64,000 bases of DNA from an uncultured Flavobacteriaceae bacterium. Lineage in GTDB: Bacteria; Bacteroidota; Bacteroidia; Flavobacteriales; Flavobacteriaceae. Under the pieces are notes generated by a model. That model had not been told where the DNA came from. It saw nothing but the letters and a program-made list of their open reading frames with translations, and searched no databases. The translations under genes were made by a program, and so were the position numbers. Location of the stretch: the NCBI GenBank assembly GCA_947493175.1, contig CANLQD010000002.1, positions 744,001 through 808,000 on the forward strand. The letters are read 5' to 3'. Below are positions 46,360-54,625 of this stretch, one piece after another; position 1 is the first letter of the stretch, and each line of letters opens with the position of its first letter.

Positions 46360-46385
46360 AAAGCTGCCTAAGAAAGGGCAGCTTT
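46360..46385. terminator. bidirectional terminator between SOD and the 40-aa ORF
   Basis: Arms AAAGCTGCC / GGCAGCTTT have an 8-nt loop. On the plus strand the hairpin runs into TTTTTT. On the minus strand it is followed by CTTTCTTTTT, so it can serve the convergent small ORF as well. Confidence 0.8.
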
Positions 46386-46438
46386 TTTTATGGTAGATTT
46401 TAAAAATAAATCAACACATATCGACTTTTACCAAAAAC

Positions 46439-46561
46439 TTAAGAAAACTCCGTTTTCTTTTTAGTATTCAGTGTTTTGTTGAGTGCCTTTTGAGCAGCAA
46501 ACAAACGATAAGCGATAAAAAACATGATTAAGAACCAAGCAAAAAAAAGTGTGTATTCCAT
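46439..46561 (-). CDS. 40-aa single-span membrane protein (small ORF)
   Basis: ATG at 46561-46559 opens a 40-codon frame, MEYTLFFAWFLIMFFIAYRL continuing to a Lys-rich tail (NTKKKTEFS) and TAA. One hydrophobic helix of about 17 residues is flanked by a cytoplasmic-type basic tail, a normal topology for small membrane proteins. A hairpin with a T-rich minus-strand flank lies 54 bp past the stop, as expected for a transcribed unit. I do not recognise it. Against it: no clear -7 element and a short length. Confidence 0.45.
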   Translation of the reverse strand: MEYTLFFAWFLIMFFIAYRLFAAQKALNKTLNTKKKTEFS

Positions 46562-46830
46562 AACAATTGGGGGATTTTGTGGAACAATGTTCGGTTAAAT
46601 TCAAGTCCAAAAAATGGGGGGCATTTTGGAACTTTTCTATTTTGTTGAATGCTAAATGTAAAATATAAAATTGAAAATTCCTACATAAAATAAAAAAATA
46701 ACACTTTTTACTTGTCAGCTTCTTTTCATATCCGGTACGTGACTATTAACTGATTTATCAATTAAATAACCCATTAGACCAAGCCCAATGAATATATTTA
46801 TACTATTTTTAGACCTTAATCATTTCTGAA
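46562..46830. other. AT-rich intergenic region before the LETM1-related gene
   Basis: This 269-bp, very AT-rich region between the divergent 40-aa ORF and the LETM1-related gene must hold both promoters. I see no strong TAnnTTTG element and no further open frame. Confidence 0.5.
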
Positions 46831-48018
46831 ATGAACCCTTCGGCCACTGGATGGATCAATAAATTTGGATCTGAAATAAGAGACCAACTCGACTACTACA
46901 CCAGCTTCGCAGACCTTTACACAGATCTTAAGGAGACCGGCTTTGTGTACGGAATCAATACACAAATTCCACAATTTATACATACGGCCCATACCCTATC
47001 AGAAGATGAAAAAGCGAAAATCAATTTATTGGCCGCACTGTATTACACCTACCGCTTAGAAAGAAAAGAGACCAAGTTCGCGGTATTCCTAGAAGAGATA
47101 TTTGAATTTTACAAAGCCCTAAGAATTAACCAAATATCATTTTTAGCCAGTCTCTTTTCCGAAAAGAACACTTCGTCAAAACTGGAAAAACTTATTGATT
47201 CTAGAGTATATCTGGCAGATAATCTGATTAGTAAAACCTTTAATAGCATTATAACCAATTCGCTGTTATTCATTGATATACTCCTTTTCAAAAGATACCT
47301 CAAACTACCTAACAGTATCTACGAGCATGCACAGTTATTGGAATATTTGGCCATCAATATTACATATCATGCCCTTAATTCAAAGGAAAAGAACAGGAAC
47401 GATGAGAAGCTGGCACAGCTTTTTGCAGCATCACTTACTTTTATCGATAGTGATTCACAACATTTTGATGGTTCGTACCGAGAACAATTGTTAGAAAACC
47501 GTACCCATTGGGAAAATCGATATTTTTTGGATATTGCTTGTTTAACCGTCTGGGAAGACCATTCTCTTGAATACCGAGAATCGGAGTTTATCTTCGGAAT
47601 CGGACAGGATCTTGGTTTCAATACCGAAATCATTTCTACGGCCCTAAATGAAATCACTTCTTTTTTTCAAAAGAATTCCCATACCATTCCCTATCTGAAG
47701 AACCAGAATTTAGCGATACAATTTTATGACAGCATGTCTAAAATTGTAAACAAACTCATTTTAAGAAATAGCAAACGTTTGCAAAAAGAACTTTCGGAAA
47801 GTAAGGAACTTGTCGCACTGATTTCTAAATCTACTGTTAAGGACCTTAGTAAAGAAGAAAGAAAAAAGATGCAAAATCAATTACTCGATATCTTTAAAAC
47901 CATCCCCTCTCTTGCCATTTTCATGTTACCTGGAGGAGCTGTTTTGTTACCAATTTTCATTAAATTAATCCCTAAGTTGTTACCCTCTTCTTTTGATGAC
48001 AATAGAGTTGAAAAATAG
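46831..48018 (+). CDS. LETM1-related biofilm-associated-type protein
   Basis: This 395-aa protein is largely alpha-helical. Residues about 1-310 are unrecognised helices (DLYTDLKETGFVYGIN, LLAALYYTYRLERKETKF). The C-terminal 80 residues match the LETM1 core pattern: a helix with LQKELSESKELVALI, then LSKEERKKMQNQLLDIFKTI, then the hydrophobic segment PSLAIFMLPGGAVLLPIFIK and KLLPSSF. In eukaryotes LETM1 is an inner-mitochondrial-membrane ion exchanger or ribosome-binding factor; the bacterial relatives are poorly characterised. The protein has no signal peptide, so it is probably attached to the inner membrane by the C-terminal segment. It is a single-gene unit. Confidence 0.75.
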   Translation: MNPSATGWINKFGSEIRDQLDYYTSFADLYTDLKETGFVYGINTQIPQFIHTAHTLSEDEKAKINLLAALYYTYRLERKETKFAVFLEEIFEFYKALRINQISFLASLFSEKNTSSKLEKLIDSRVYLADNLISKTFNSIITNSLLFIDILLFKRYLKLPNSIYEHAQLLEYLAINITYHALNSKEKNRNDEKLAQLFAASLTFIDSDSQHFDGSYREQLLENRTHWENRYFLDIACLTVWEDHSLEYRESEFIFGIGQDLGFNTEIISTALNEITSFFQKNSHTIPYLKNQNLAIQFYDSMSKIVNKLILRNSKRLQKELSESKELVALISKSTVKDLSKEERKKMQNQLLDIFKTIPSLAIFMLPGGAVLLPIFIKLIPKLLPSSFDDNRVEK

Positions 48019-48098
48019 GATTTTACGTATTAAATTTGCACTATAAGAAAAATCTATTGCCGCTATTAATTGTTTTTAAATCAGAATTTTAACCTACT

Positions 48099-48854
48099 CT
48101 ACTCCAACCAAAACTTAAAATCACGAACACGCTCCCTACTTACGATGATTTCCTGTTCCGAAAAGCGGTTCAATTTAATTTGCAAGCGTGAATTTGTATA
48201 GGAAACAATATCCTTGATATGGTTGATATTGATATAGAATTTTCGACTTACCCGAAAGAATGTTTTTGGCTCCAACTCGGATTCCAACCCCTCCAAAGTT
48301 GTTTCCAACAAATAATTCCTTCCGTCCGAAGTAGCCGCATAGGTTCCCTTGTTTTCACTATAAAAACATTCTACCTCATCGGCATTGATTATTTTCAGGT
48401 GCTGCCCTACCCTGGTCGTGAACCTCTTTTTGTATTCCCTTTCCAAAGGATTGACAAGTAATTTTTTTATGTCTTCAAAATCCAAAGCCAACTTTTGGGC
48501 CTCGGGTTTGAGTTCCCGATACTTTTTGACCGCCGACTCCAGTTCTTCGTCGTCAATAGGTTTTAAGAGGTAATCGATACTATTGAGCTTAAAAGCCTGT
48601 AGCGCATATTCATCGTAAGCGGTCGTAAAAATAATCGCGCTTCGCACATCGACCTGTTCAAAAATCTCAAACGAAAGTCCGTCGGACAATTGGATATCCA
48701 GAAAAATCAAATCGGGATGCGTATTGTTCTGAAACCATTCAATGGCTTCTTCAACGGAATGGAGCATTGTGGCTACCGGAACGCTCAGTTCCTCTAAAAG
48801 TCTTACCAAACGCCGCGCGGCGGGTTTTTCATCTTCGATAACGATTGTGGTCAT
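48099..48854 (-). CDS. LytTR-family response regulator
   Basis: This 251-aa protein has a receiver domain (1 to about 120) with VIEDEKPAARRL acidic pocket, phosphoacceptor Asp53 in LIFLDIQLSDG and the conserved Lys in YLLKPIDDEE. The LytTR DNA-binding domain follows (about 140-251; FTTRVGQHLKIINADEVECFYSENKG, FFRVSRKFYININHI). It is the last gene of a seven-gene minus-strand operon with the LytS-type kinase at 50406, its likely partner. Regulates unknown targets. Confidence 0.93.
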   Translation of the reverse strand: MTTIVIEDEKPAARRLVRLLEELSVPVATMLHSVEEAIEWFQNNTHPDLIFLDIQLSDGLSFEIFEQVDVRSAIIFTTAYDEYALQAFKLNSIDYLLKPIDDEELESAVKKYRELKPEAQKLALDFEDIKKLLVNPLEREYKKRFTTRVGQHLKIINADEVECFYSENKGTYAATSDGRNYLLETTLEGLESELEPKTFFRVSRKFYININHIKDIVSYTNSRLQIKLNRFSEQEIIVSRERVRDFKFWLE

Positions 48855-48897
48855 TTTTTCTTTTTGCGTTTTAGGTGTTAGGTTTAAAATACGGTTA

Positions 48898-49275
48898 TTA
48901 GTCTCCCTTCTTATCTATATCTTCGTCCATGTACTTTTTGATCTGACGGTCTTCCCATTCTTTTAGCACTCCGGGCTTTAAATCTTTTAAGCGCAAAGGC
49001 CTTGATTGAAATTTAAATACATACAGGGCATGAATGGCCAAGCCTATCCCCCATACCACCAGCGTCCCAATAATATTCCATTTAAACCAGTTAAGAACGT
49101 CCGGGTCGTTGATCCCGTTCTCTTGAAAGAGATTAAGCACCCAATATTTTAAGACCAGTAGCCCCAGATTCCCCACAATATAAACCCTTAAATGCTTGTA
49201 AAAATTCTTAATATGGGCTACTCGCTTTTTAGCTCTAATAAATTTTTCCGATAAGTTATTTTCCATTGTTTCCAT
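48898..49275 (-). CDS. 2TM-domain protein
   Basis: This 125-aa protein has an N-terminal charged helix (AKKRVAHIKNFYKHLRVYIVGN), two membrane helices (NLGLLVLKYWVLNLF and GTLVVWGIGLAIHALYVF) and a WEDRQIKKYMDED tail. This is the Pfam 2TM layout. An alternative start three codons on (MENNL) is equally good. One of four free-standing 2TM proteins in the operon, 43 bp before the response regulator. Probably a small membrane partner of the kinase; the role is inference. Confidence 0.88.
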   Translation of the reverse strand: METMENNLSEKFIRAKKRVAHIKNFYKHLRVYIVGNLGLLVLKYWVLNLFQENGINDPDVLNWFKWNIIGTLVVWGIGLAIHALYVFKFQSRPLRLKDLKPGVLKEWEDRQIKKYMDEDIDKKGD

Positions 49276-49284
49276 TCCTAGCCG

Positions 49285-49623
49285 TTATTGTTTTGGAGCT
49301 TCTTCCCCCATGTATTTCCGAATCTGCCGTTCTTCCCATTTTGGACCAAATAAAGGTCTGGAAGCAAAGACTTTAAGTGCATGAATCACTAGGAAAAACC
49401 CCCAGATTATAGAGGTGCCATAAGTATCCCAAAAAATTGAACCCAAAAAACCAGGGTTTCCAAGCGCTTCTTTACTTATCAGAATAACGGTCACCCGGCC
49501 CTGAAGCAGTAACAAGGCACTATTCACAACCAGGTAAATGGTAATATGACGATACAACCTTCTTAACTGGCCAACTCTTTTTTTGGCCCTTTCAAACTTC
49601 GATAACTTTTTATCTTTTGCCAT
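49285..49623 (-). CDS. 2TM-domain protein
   Basis: This 112-aa protein has FERAKKRVGQLRRLYRHITIYLVVNSALLLLQ as the first half (split here: FERAKKRV, then a membrane helix), a second helix with YGTSIIWGFFLVIHALKVF, and the terminal PKWEERQIRKYMGEE signature. Its first codons overlap the end of the upstream 2TM gene by 14 bp, so translation is probably coupled. Confidence 0.88.
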   Translation of the reverse strand: MAKDKKLSKFERAKKRVGQLRRLYRHITIYLVVNSALLLLQGRVTVILISKEALGNPGFLGSIFWDTYGTSIIWGFFLVIHALKVFASRPLFGPKWEERQIRKYMGEEAPKQ

Positions 49624-49960
49624 CGCCTATTCTAAAACGATATTTTTCTGCTTCCTTGCGGTCTTCCTCAATATATTTTTGAATCTGTCGTTCTTCCCAC
49701 GACTTGCTAAAAACACTATATCCGAAAGTCTTTGCGGCATGGAATGCCAGTCCAATACCCCAAGCGAACCAAACGAAAAAAGTTCCTACATTCCAGAAGG
49801 CCTCGGTAAGGGTTTCGCCGTCATTTAAATTCCCGATAATCTTGCTGCTGGTAATGAACGTATTCACAATGATATAGACAATCAGATGTACGTAAAACCC
49901 CTTCAACTCTTCTACGCGTTCTTTGGCTCTTGCCTCTTTGCTTTTGCTATTTCTTTCCAT
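49610..49960 (-). CDS. 2TM-domain protein
   Basis: This 116-aa protein has ARAKERVEELKGFYVHLIVY leading into helix 1, then FFVWFAWGIGLAFHAAKTFG (helix 2) and KSWEERQIQKYIEED. It shows the same order of features as its neighbours and has diverged well beyond recent duplication. It ends 14 bp inside the next gene and begins 17 bp after the previous one. Confidence 0.88.
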   Translation of the reverse strand: MERNSKSKEARAKERVEELKGFYVHLIVYIIVNTFITSSKIIGNLNDGETLTEAFWNVGTFFVWFAWGIGLAFHAAKTFGYSVFSKSWEERQIQKYIEEDRKEAEKYRFRIGDGKR

Positions 49961-49977
49961 CTTACTGCTTTTTTAGT

Positions 49978-50280
49978 TTATTGCCAACGTCCTTTTTGAT
50001 CTTCCTCTTCCATGATCTCTCTTATTTTTCGCTCCTCCCATTCTTTTCCAAAAAGCGGATTCCATCCAAAAGCCTTTAATGCGTGAAATACGAGTCCGAT
50101 TCCCCAACCGAAGGCTGCCCATAAAAACCAGGGATGCCGCCATTCGTTCGTGTAATAATTCAATGCCCCTAAAAACGATATGACCAGTACGTAGGAAATT
50201 AGACTAGAGTAAAATTTCTTAATTCTTGATACCCTTTCTTGAGCTCTTAAGTATTTGTCGTCGTTGTCTAAAAAATTCAT
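49978..50280 (-). CDS. 2TM-domain protein
   Basis: I start at ATG giving MNFLDNDD, dropping 19 upstream codons that lack the 2TM pattern. The 100-aa protein has LRAQERVSRIKKFYSSLISY, helix 1 (VLVISFLGALNYYT), helix 2 (FLWAAFGWGIGLVFHALKAFG) and KEWEERKIREIMEEED. It is the closest of the four to the 2TM domain fused to the kinase just upstream (shared SFLGALNYYT/AYLNYHT and GKEWEERK/GKRWEERK). Confidence 0.86.
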   Translation of the reverse strand: MNFLDNDDKYLRAQERVSRIKKFYSSLISYVLVISFLGALNYYTNEWRHPWFLWAAFGWGIGLVFHALKAFGWNPLFGKEWEERKIREIMEEEDQKGRWQ

Positions 50281-50405
50281 GTCGGTATTTGTTTTATTGT
50301 ACCCTACAAATCTCTTAAAGAATAGGTCGGTTTTCAAAGGTGAATGCCCGAACTGTCATTTTCAAAGGATGAATTGTTCAAAGCCACCACTTCTTCAGCG
50401 TAGTG

Positions 50406-51743
50406 TTAAAAATTTTCATCTTCCATATACTTTCTCATCTTTCGCTCTTCCCAACGCTTACCCCATAACGGATGGTACCCGTACGCTTCCATACCATGAC
50501 TGATTACGCCATAGCCCCATCCTAAAACAGGAAAAATAATCCATGGGAAACTGGTCGTATGATAGTTTAAATACGCCAAAAAAGGAATTACAATACAGTA
50601 ACTGATCAGGTTTCCATAAAAACTCTTGATAGCCTCAACCTTTTCTTTCGCTTTTTGATAGCGCTTATCGGCAATAAACTCTTTCTGAGTCTCTACCACC
50701 GACACTTGCTTACGCAGCATAGGCAAGTGCACTTGGAAATCGGTAGCGGATTTCTCGATAACCATTTCACGATTGCTCAATAGACCATAGCGTTGTTGAA
50801 TGTTCTGCAATCCAACACCGCTGCTTTTCTTCACCACTTGCTTCTCTTGCAGGTTGTTTTGTACGGTTAGGACACCCCCTTCTTCAAAAATTCTTATATG
50901 TAGCGGTTTCGATTTGGTTACGACATTATGCTTCACCGCGTTCTCTAACAGCAATTGCAAGGACAAGGGAACGATCTTCGCTTCTGGATCGTTACTTTTT
51001 TCTGGAATATCAAGCACTATACTGTCTTCGAACCGCATCTTTAAAAGACGTACGTAGGTTCGTGCAAACTGAAGTTCCTCATCTACCGATACCAAATCTT
51101 TATTTTTTTGTTCCAACACATAGCGGTATACTTTGCTTAAAGAGGTGGTGAATTTTTGTGCCTGATAGGGATCTTCCTCGATCAAACTGGTCAACACATT
51201 TAAGCTATTGAACAGAAAATGGGGGTCTAGTTGATTTTTAAGGGCATCAAATTTGGCGGAAGCGGTCCCTGCAATGATTTTCTGCTCCTTGACTTTGTTT
51301 TCCTGCCTATTCTTATAGTACAGGGCTACATAAAAAACAAGCGCTACAACTACTGAAATAAGTAACGATAACTGATATTGCTCAAAGCTTTCCTCTTCTA
51401 CAAACTCAAAAAAATCCTTCCCGTAGATTCCCACCAATAAGACCGTTCTAGAGACAAGAACACCTATGAACGAAAACAAGATATGTCCTAAAATAGCCAG
51501 CGAAAACCGCTTAAGGGTAAAAACGTTCATTTGAAAACGCTCAACGACAAACCGAAACCAATAAACGTTCGACATGTATATGATCAGGGAGAATACAAAG
51601 GTCTCCCAGAAATTCTTCCACAGGAACTCGTAGCTAATACCGTTTACAAACCTTCCCGTAAAATAGTAGATGGCCATAAACACCAAATACACCGAGAGGG
51701 ATACGATTACGGCATTTCTAAAATGTTGTTTTAAAAATTTCAT
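50406..51743 (-). CDS. LytS-type sensor histidine kinase with fused C-terminal 2TM domain
   Basis: This 445-aa protein has about four N-terminal membrane helices (10-145), then the LytS-type His_kinase core: LKNQLDPHFLFNSLNVL with phosphoacceptor His175, LLLENAVKHN (N box, Asn268) and GVGLQNIQQRYG (G box, about 309-320). A 2TM domain is fused at the end (about 360-445): KRYQKAKEKVEAIKSFYGNL, two helices, and GKRWEERKMRKYMEDENF. The kinase should autophosphorylate and pass phosphate to the LytTR regulator at 48099. The fused domain is the same family as the four free proteins downstream. Confidence 0.92.
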   Translation of the reverse strand: MKFLKQHFRNAVIVSLSVYLVFMAIYYFTGRFVNGISYEFLWKNFWETFVFSLIIYMSNVYWFRFVVERFQMNVFTLKRFSLAILGHILFSFIGVLVSRTVLLVGIYGKDFFEFVEEESFEQYQLSLLISVVVALVFYVALYYKNRQENKVKEQKIIAGTASAKFDALKNQLDPHFLFNSLNVLTSLIEEDPYQAQKFTTSLSKVYRYVLEQKNKDLVSVDEELQFARTYVRLLKMRFEDSIVLDIPEKSNDPEAKIVPLSLQLLLENAVKHNVVTKSKPLHIRIFEEGGVLTVQNNLQEKQVVKKSSGVGLQNIQQRYGLLSNREMVIEKSATDFQVHLPMLRKQVSVVETQKEFIADKRYQKAKEKVEAIKSFYGNLISYCIVIPFLAYLNYHTTSFPWIIFPVLGWGYGVISHGMEAYGYHPLWGKRWEERKMRKYMEDENF

Positions 51744-51749
51744 GAATAT

Positions 51750-52370
51750 CTACTTACCACAACTTTCCAAAGTGGCCTCCGCTTGTTCCACACCCCACTT
51801 CGGGTAGAACTCGTCTTCAGGTTTAAAGGTAGCAAAAAGTTCAATGGCGCGTTCTACATCACGGCAATAGGGAGCAGGGTCTTGTCCAAAGTATTTGGCG
51901 GAACCCATGTCCCATTGGGCTTTTGAAAGCACTACACGCGGATTGTCGGGAGCCAGTTGTAATGCCTTCTCGTAAAGACTTGCAACTTTACCAGAAAGTG
52001 TCATCCCGTACGTAGCATCGAAGGCTATCCAAGCGGTATGCAGCATCGCCTGCTGTACCAAAATCTCCGGATTATCGGGAGAGATCGTGTTTGCCAAATC
52101 TATAAACTCCTGCGCCTTTTCAAGTTGCTGGCCCAGAGTCGCCTCGTCTTTTTCCCCGAAGGAAGCGATGGTGTTAATTTGCGCCACATAATAAGAAGGC
52201 AACCAATTGTCTACCTCTACCGATGCGATACGCTCAAATAAATTGGAAGCCTCCACCGATTTTCCCTCTCCCCAAAGGGCGAAGGCCTTTTTCATACTTT
52301 TAGCATACTGGTCCTGGGAAAAGGCAACAGCCGAAGTTAAAAATAGTACAAGTGCGACCGATTTCTTCAT
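51750..52370 (-). CDS. exported TPR-like protein
   Basis: This 206-aa protein has a signal peptide (MKKSVALVLFLTSAVAFSQ) and TPR-like helical pairs (AFALWGEGKSVEASNLFERI; AQEFIDLANTISPDNPEILV; LYEKALQLAPDNPRVVLSKA). It is the first gene of the LytS/LytTR/2TM operon, ending 6 bp before the kinase gene. A periplasmic protein co-transcribed with a sensor kinase may modulate its input, but this is inferred. Confidence 0.8.
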   Translation of the reverse strand: MKKSVALVLFLTSAVAFSQDQYAKSMKKAFALWGEGKSVEASNLFERIASVEVDNWLPSYYVAQINTIASFGEKDEATLGQQLEKAQEFIDLANTISPDNPEILVQQAMLHTAWIAFDATYGMTLSGKVASLYEKALQLAPDNPRVVLSKAQWDMGSAKYFGQDPAPYCRDVERAIELFATFKPEDEFYPKWGVEQAEATLESCGK

Positions 52371-52677
52371 GATATTGTTTTTTATGGTGTATCTGGCAAA
52401 CTTGCAATAACATTCAGATGTTGCGAAAGAAGAAATACCGAGTTGTCATTTTTTTGGGATGGATCGTAACCGTCCCCTAGTTCATCCGAGACTATCGATC
52501 AAAGACTGTATGTAAATTTGAATAAAATCATGTACAATGCTGTTTATTACTGAACCAGGGCTCGTCTAATATGATTATTTTTCAGAAAAATAGATCTCGG
52601 TAACCCATCATCGAATAGGAACGTTTTTTACATACACCAAGAAACCCATTTCATCAAATCAAAAAAAGGAACACCAC
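52371..52677. other. intergenic region between the divergent LytS operon and the small ORF/ligase
   Basis: This 307-bp region must contain the promoter of the TPR-kinase-2TM-LytTR operon. No clear -7/-33 pair or repeat stands out. Confidence 0.45.
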
Positions 52678-52851
52678 ATGGAAAAAATAGTTGACCGACC
52701 CATATCGACTGCTATGGGAATCGTAGCATTCCTTTTGCATTTTTTAATATGGTACAAAACCCAAAAAACCAACCGTGCCTCTGTTGACACTCCCATCCGA
52801 GGCGTCCACAACCCCCATTCCGATGACCCTATTCAAAATTGCTATCTTTAG
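52678..52851 (+). CDS. 57-aa small ORF with one hydrophobic segment
   Basis: ATG after AAAGGAACACCAC (a weak purine-rich site) opens 57 codons: MEKIVDRPISTAMGIVAFLL, then HFLIWYKTQK and a polar, His/Pro/Asp-containing tail ending NCYL. A helix of about 16 residues (GIVAFLLHFLIWY) would span the membrane. It sits in the 502-bp gap between the divergent TPR operon and the acyl-CoA ligase, ending 21 bp before the ligase start. I do not recognise it, and the tail may be non-coding in origin. Confidence 0.3.
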   Translation: MEKIVDRPISTAMGIVAFLLHFLIWYKTQKTNRASVDTPIRGVHNPHSDDPIQNCYL

Positions 52852-52872
52852 GAAAACCGATAACTAAAAGTT

Positions 52873-54516
52873 ATGAAATCATTCAACACACCGCTAGAGG
52901 CTTTTTTCTATTGGGAGCGTACGGATTCCGAGCGCATATTTCTTCGACAACCGATCAATGGGGCCTATAAAGATTACACCTATGGGACGGCCGGCCTAGA
53001 AGCCCGAAAGATTGCCTCGGCCTTATCGGCATATAGCCTTCCTGCGAAAAGCCAAATAGCCTTACTCTCCAAAAACTGCGCCCATTGGTTTATAGCAGAT
53101 TTGGCCATCATGATGGCCGGGCATATTTCGGTACCGATCTACCCCACCTTAAACGCCGATTCAATTAAGGAAATTCTGACGTTGAGCCACGCAAGGGCCA
53201 TTTTGATAGGGAAGTTAGATGATTTCGGATCCCAAAAAGCCGGCATTCCAGACATTCCCACGATAAGTATCGGACTGTACGGACAAAACAGCGGCGACGT
53301 ATGGGAAAATCTATTGGAACAGTACCAGCCCCTTGAAAAATGCCATGAGCAACATCCGGATGACTTAACCACTATTATCTATACGTCTGGAACCACAGGA
53401 ATTCCAAAAGGTGTCATGCACAGCGCGGGAAATTTTATGACCAGTGCCCGTGCACTGATAGACCTGGTCACCCTCCCGGAACACCCCAGACTCTTTTCGT
53501 ATTTGCCCCTGTCCCATATTGCAGAACGGGCCGGAGTGGAAATGCGCGGAATCACGATGGGCGCCCAAATCTATTTTGCCGAATCACTCGATACGTTTGC
53601 GCGAGATTTGGAAGCGACCCAGCCCCACTCTTTTGGAGCCGTACCCCGGATAATGACCAAGTTTCAAGAAAAGATACTGGAAAATCTTCCTCAAAAAAGA
53701 CTAAATCTTTTACTTAAGGTGCCATTACTAAATAAATTGATAAAAAATAAATTACAACAAAAATTAGGATTAAAAGAAGCTCAAATAATAGTTTCCGGTG
53801 CCGCCCCTATGGCCAGTAGTCTTATTCGCTGGTATCATCGCATCGGAATCGAAATCAACCAAATGTACGGGATGACCGAGGATTGTATCATTTCACATAC
53901 AAATCTTCCCGGGGCGGATAAGATCGGTACGGTGGGGAGAACGCTTCCCAATGTACAGACCAAACTGTCTCCCGAAGGTGAAATCTGCATCAAGAACGAT
54001 TGTCTGATGTTAGGTTATTTCGAGGCCCCAGAAGTTACTAAAAAGGTCTTTACCGATGATGGTTTTTTAAAGACAGGAGACATCGGGGAATATGATCATG
54101 ACGGGTATCTCACCATCACAGGAAGGGTCAAAGATCAATTCAAAACAGATAAAGGCAAATATATTTCACCGGCGCCCATTGAATTAGCGCTATTAAAAAA
54201 TAACGACATCGACCAAGTATGTATTGTTGGAACGGGGATTCCGCAACCTATCGCTTTAATAACACTATCGTTGCTCGCAAGGAAAAAACCAAAATCTTTG
54301 ATGGCTACCGGGCTCTCGGAAACACTTACGGCCTTGAATCCCACTTTGGAAAAACACGAGAAAATTGAAAAGATAGTGGTAATGAAAGAGGATTGGACCG
54401 TGGATAACGGACTCATTACCCCTACCTTAAAGGTGAAAAGGACCAGTATTGAAAAAATCCACCAACCGTTCTACACTTCTTGGTTCAAAAAAGATGAGCA
54501 GGTTATCTTTGAATGA
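52873..54516 (+). CDS. AMP-dependent acyl-CoA synthetase (long-chain fatty acid-CoA ligase type)
   Basis: This 547-aa cytoplasmic protein has the ANL-family motifs IIYTSGTTGIPKGVMHS (about 167-183), QMYGMTEDCI (A5) and GFLKTGDIGEYDHDGYLTITGR (A7/A8) with a terminal KxKR region. It would activate a fatty or other organic acid with ATP and CoA. TATCTTTA at 52843-52850 could be a -7 element but lacks a -33 partner. The 109-bp gap to the helicase suggests separate transcription. Confidence 0.9.
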   Translation: MKSFNTPLEAFFYWERTDSERIFLRQPINGAYKDYTYGTAGLEARKIASALSAYSLPAKSQIALLSKNCAHWFIADLAIMMAGHISVPIYPTLNADSIKEILTLSHARAILIGKLDDFGSQKAGIPDIPTISIGLYGQNSGDVWENLLEQYQPLEKCHEQHPDDLTTIIYTSGTTGIPKGVMHSAGNFMTSARALIDLVTLPEHPRLFSYLPLSHIAERAGVEMRGITMGAQIYFAESLDTFARDLEATQPHSFGAVPRIMTKFQEKILENLPQKRLNLLLKVPLLNKLIKNKLQQKLGLKEAQIIVSGAAPMASSLIRWYHRIGIEINQMYGMTEDCIISHTNLPGADKIGTVGRTLPNVQTKLSPEGEICIKNDCLMLGYFEAPEVTKKVFTDDGFLKTGDIGEYDHDGYLTITGRVKDQFKTDKGKYISPAPIELALLKNNDIDQVCIVGTGIPQPIALITLSLLARKKPKSLMATGLSETLTALNPTLEKHEKIEKIVVMKEDWTVDNGLITPTLKVKRTSIEKIHQPFYTSWFKKDEQVIFE

Positions 54517-54600
54517 GCGGGCACCAATTCTTCGATGCTTATTTTATGAGCCATTCCCTTGCGTATGAAAAGAAAAGGGCCAAAACCCAATCTATTGCCC

Positions 54601-54608
54601 TACCTTTG
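54601..54608 (+). promoter_or_regulatory. -7 element candidate (TACCTTTG) for the RhlE helicase
   Basis: An exact TAnnTTTG match lies 17 bp before the helicase start, the same spacing as at 42276 and 22718. No TTG lies at the expected -33 distance. Confidence 0.45.
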
Positions 54609-54625
54609 CCGCTTATTGAACATAC

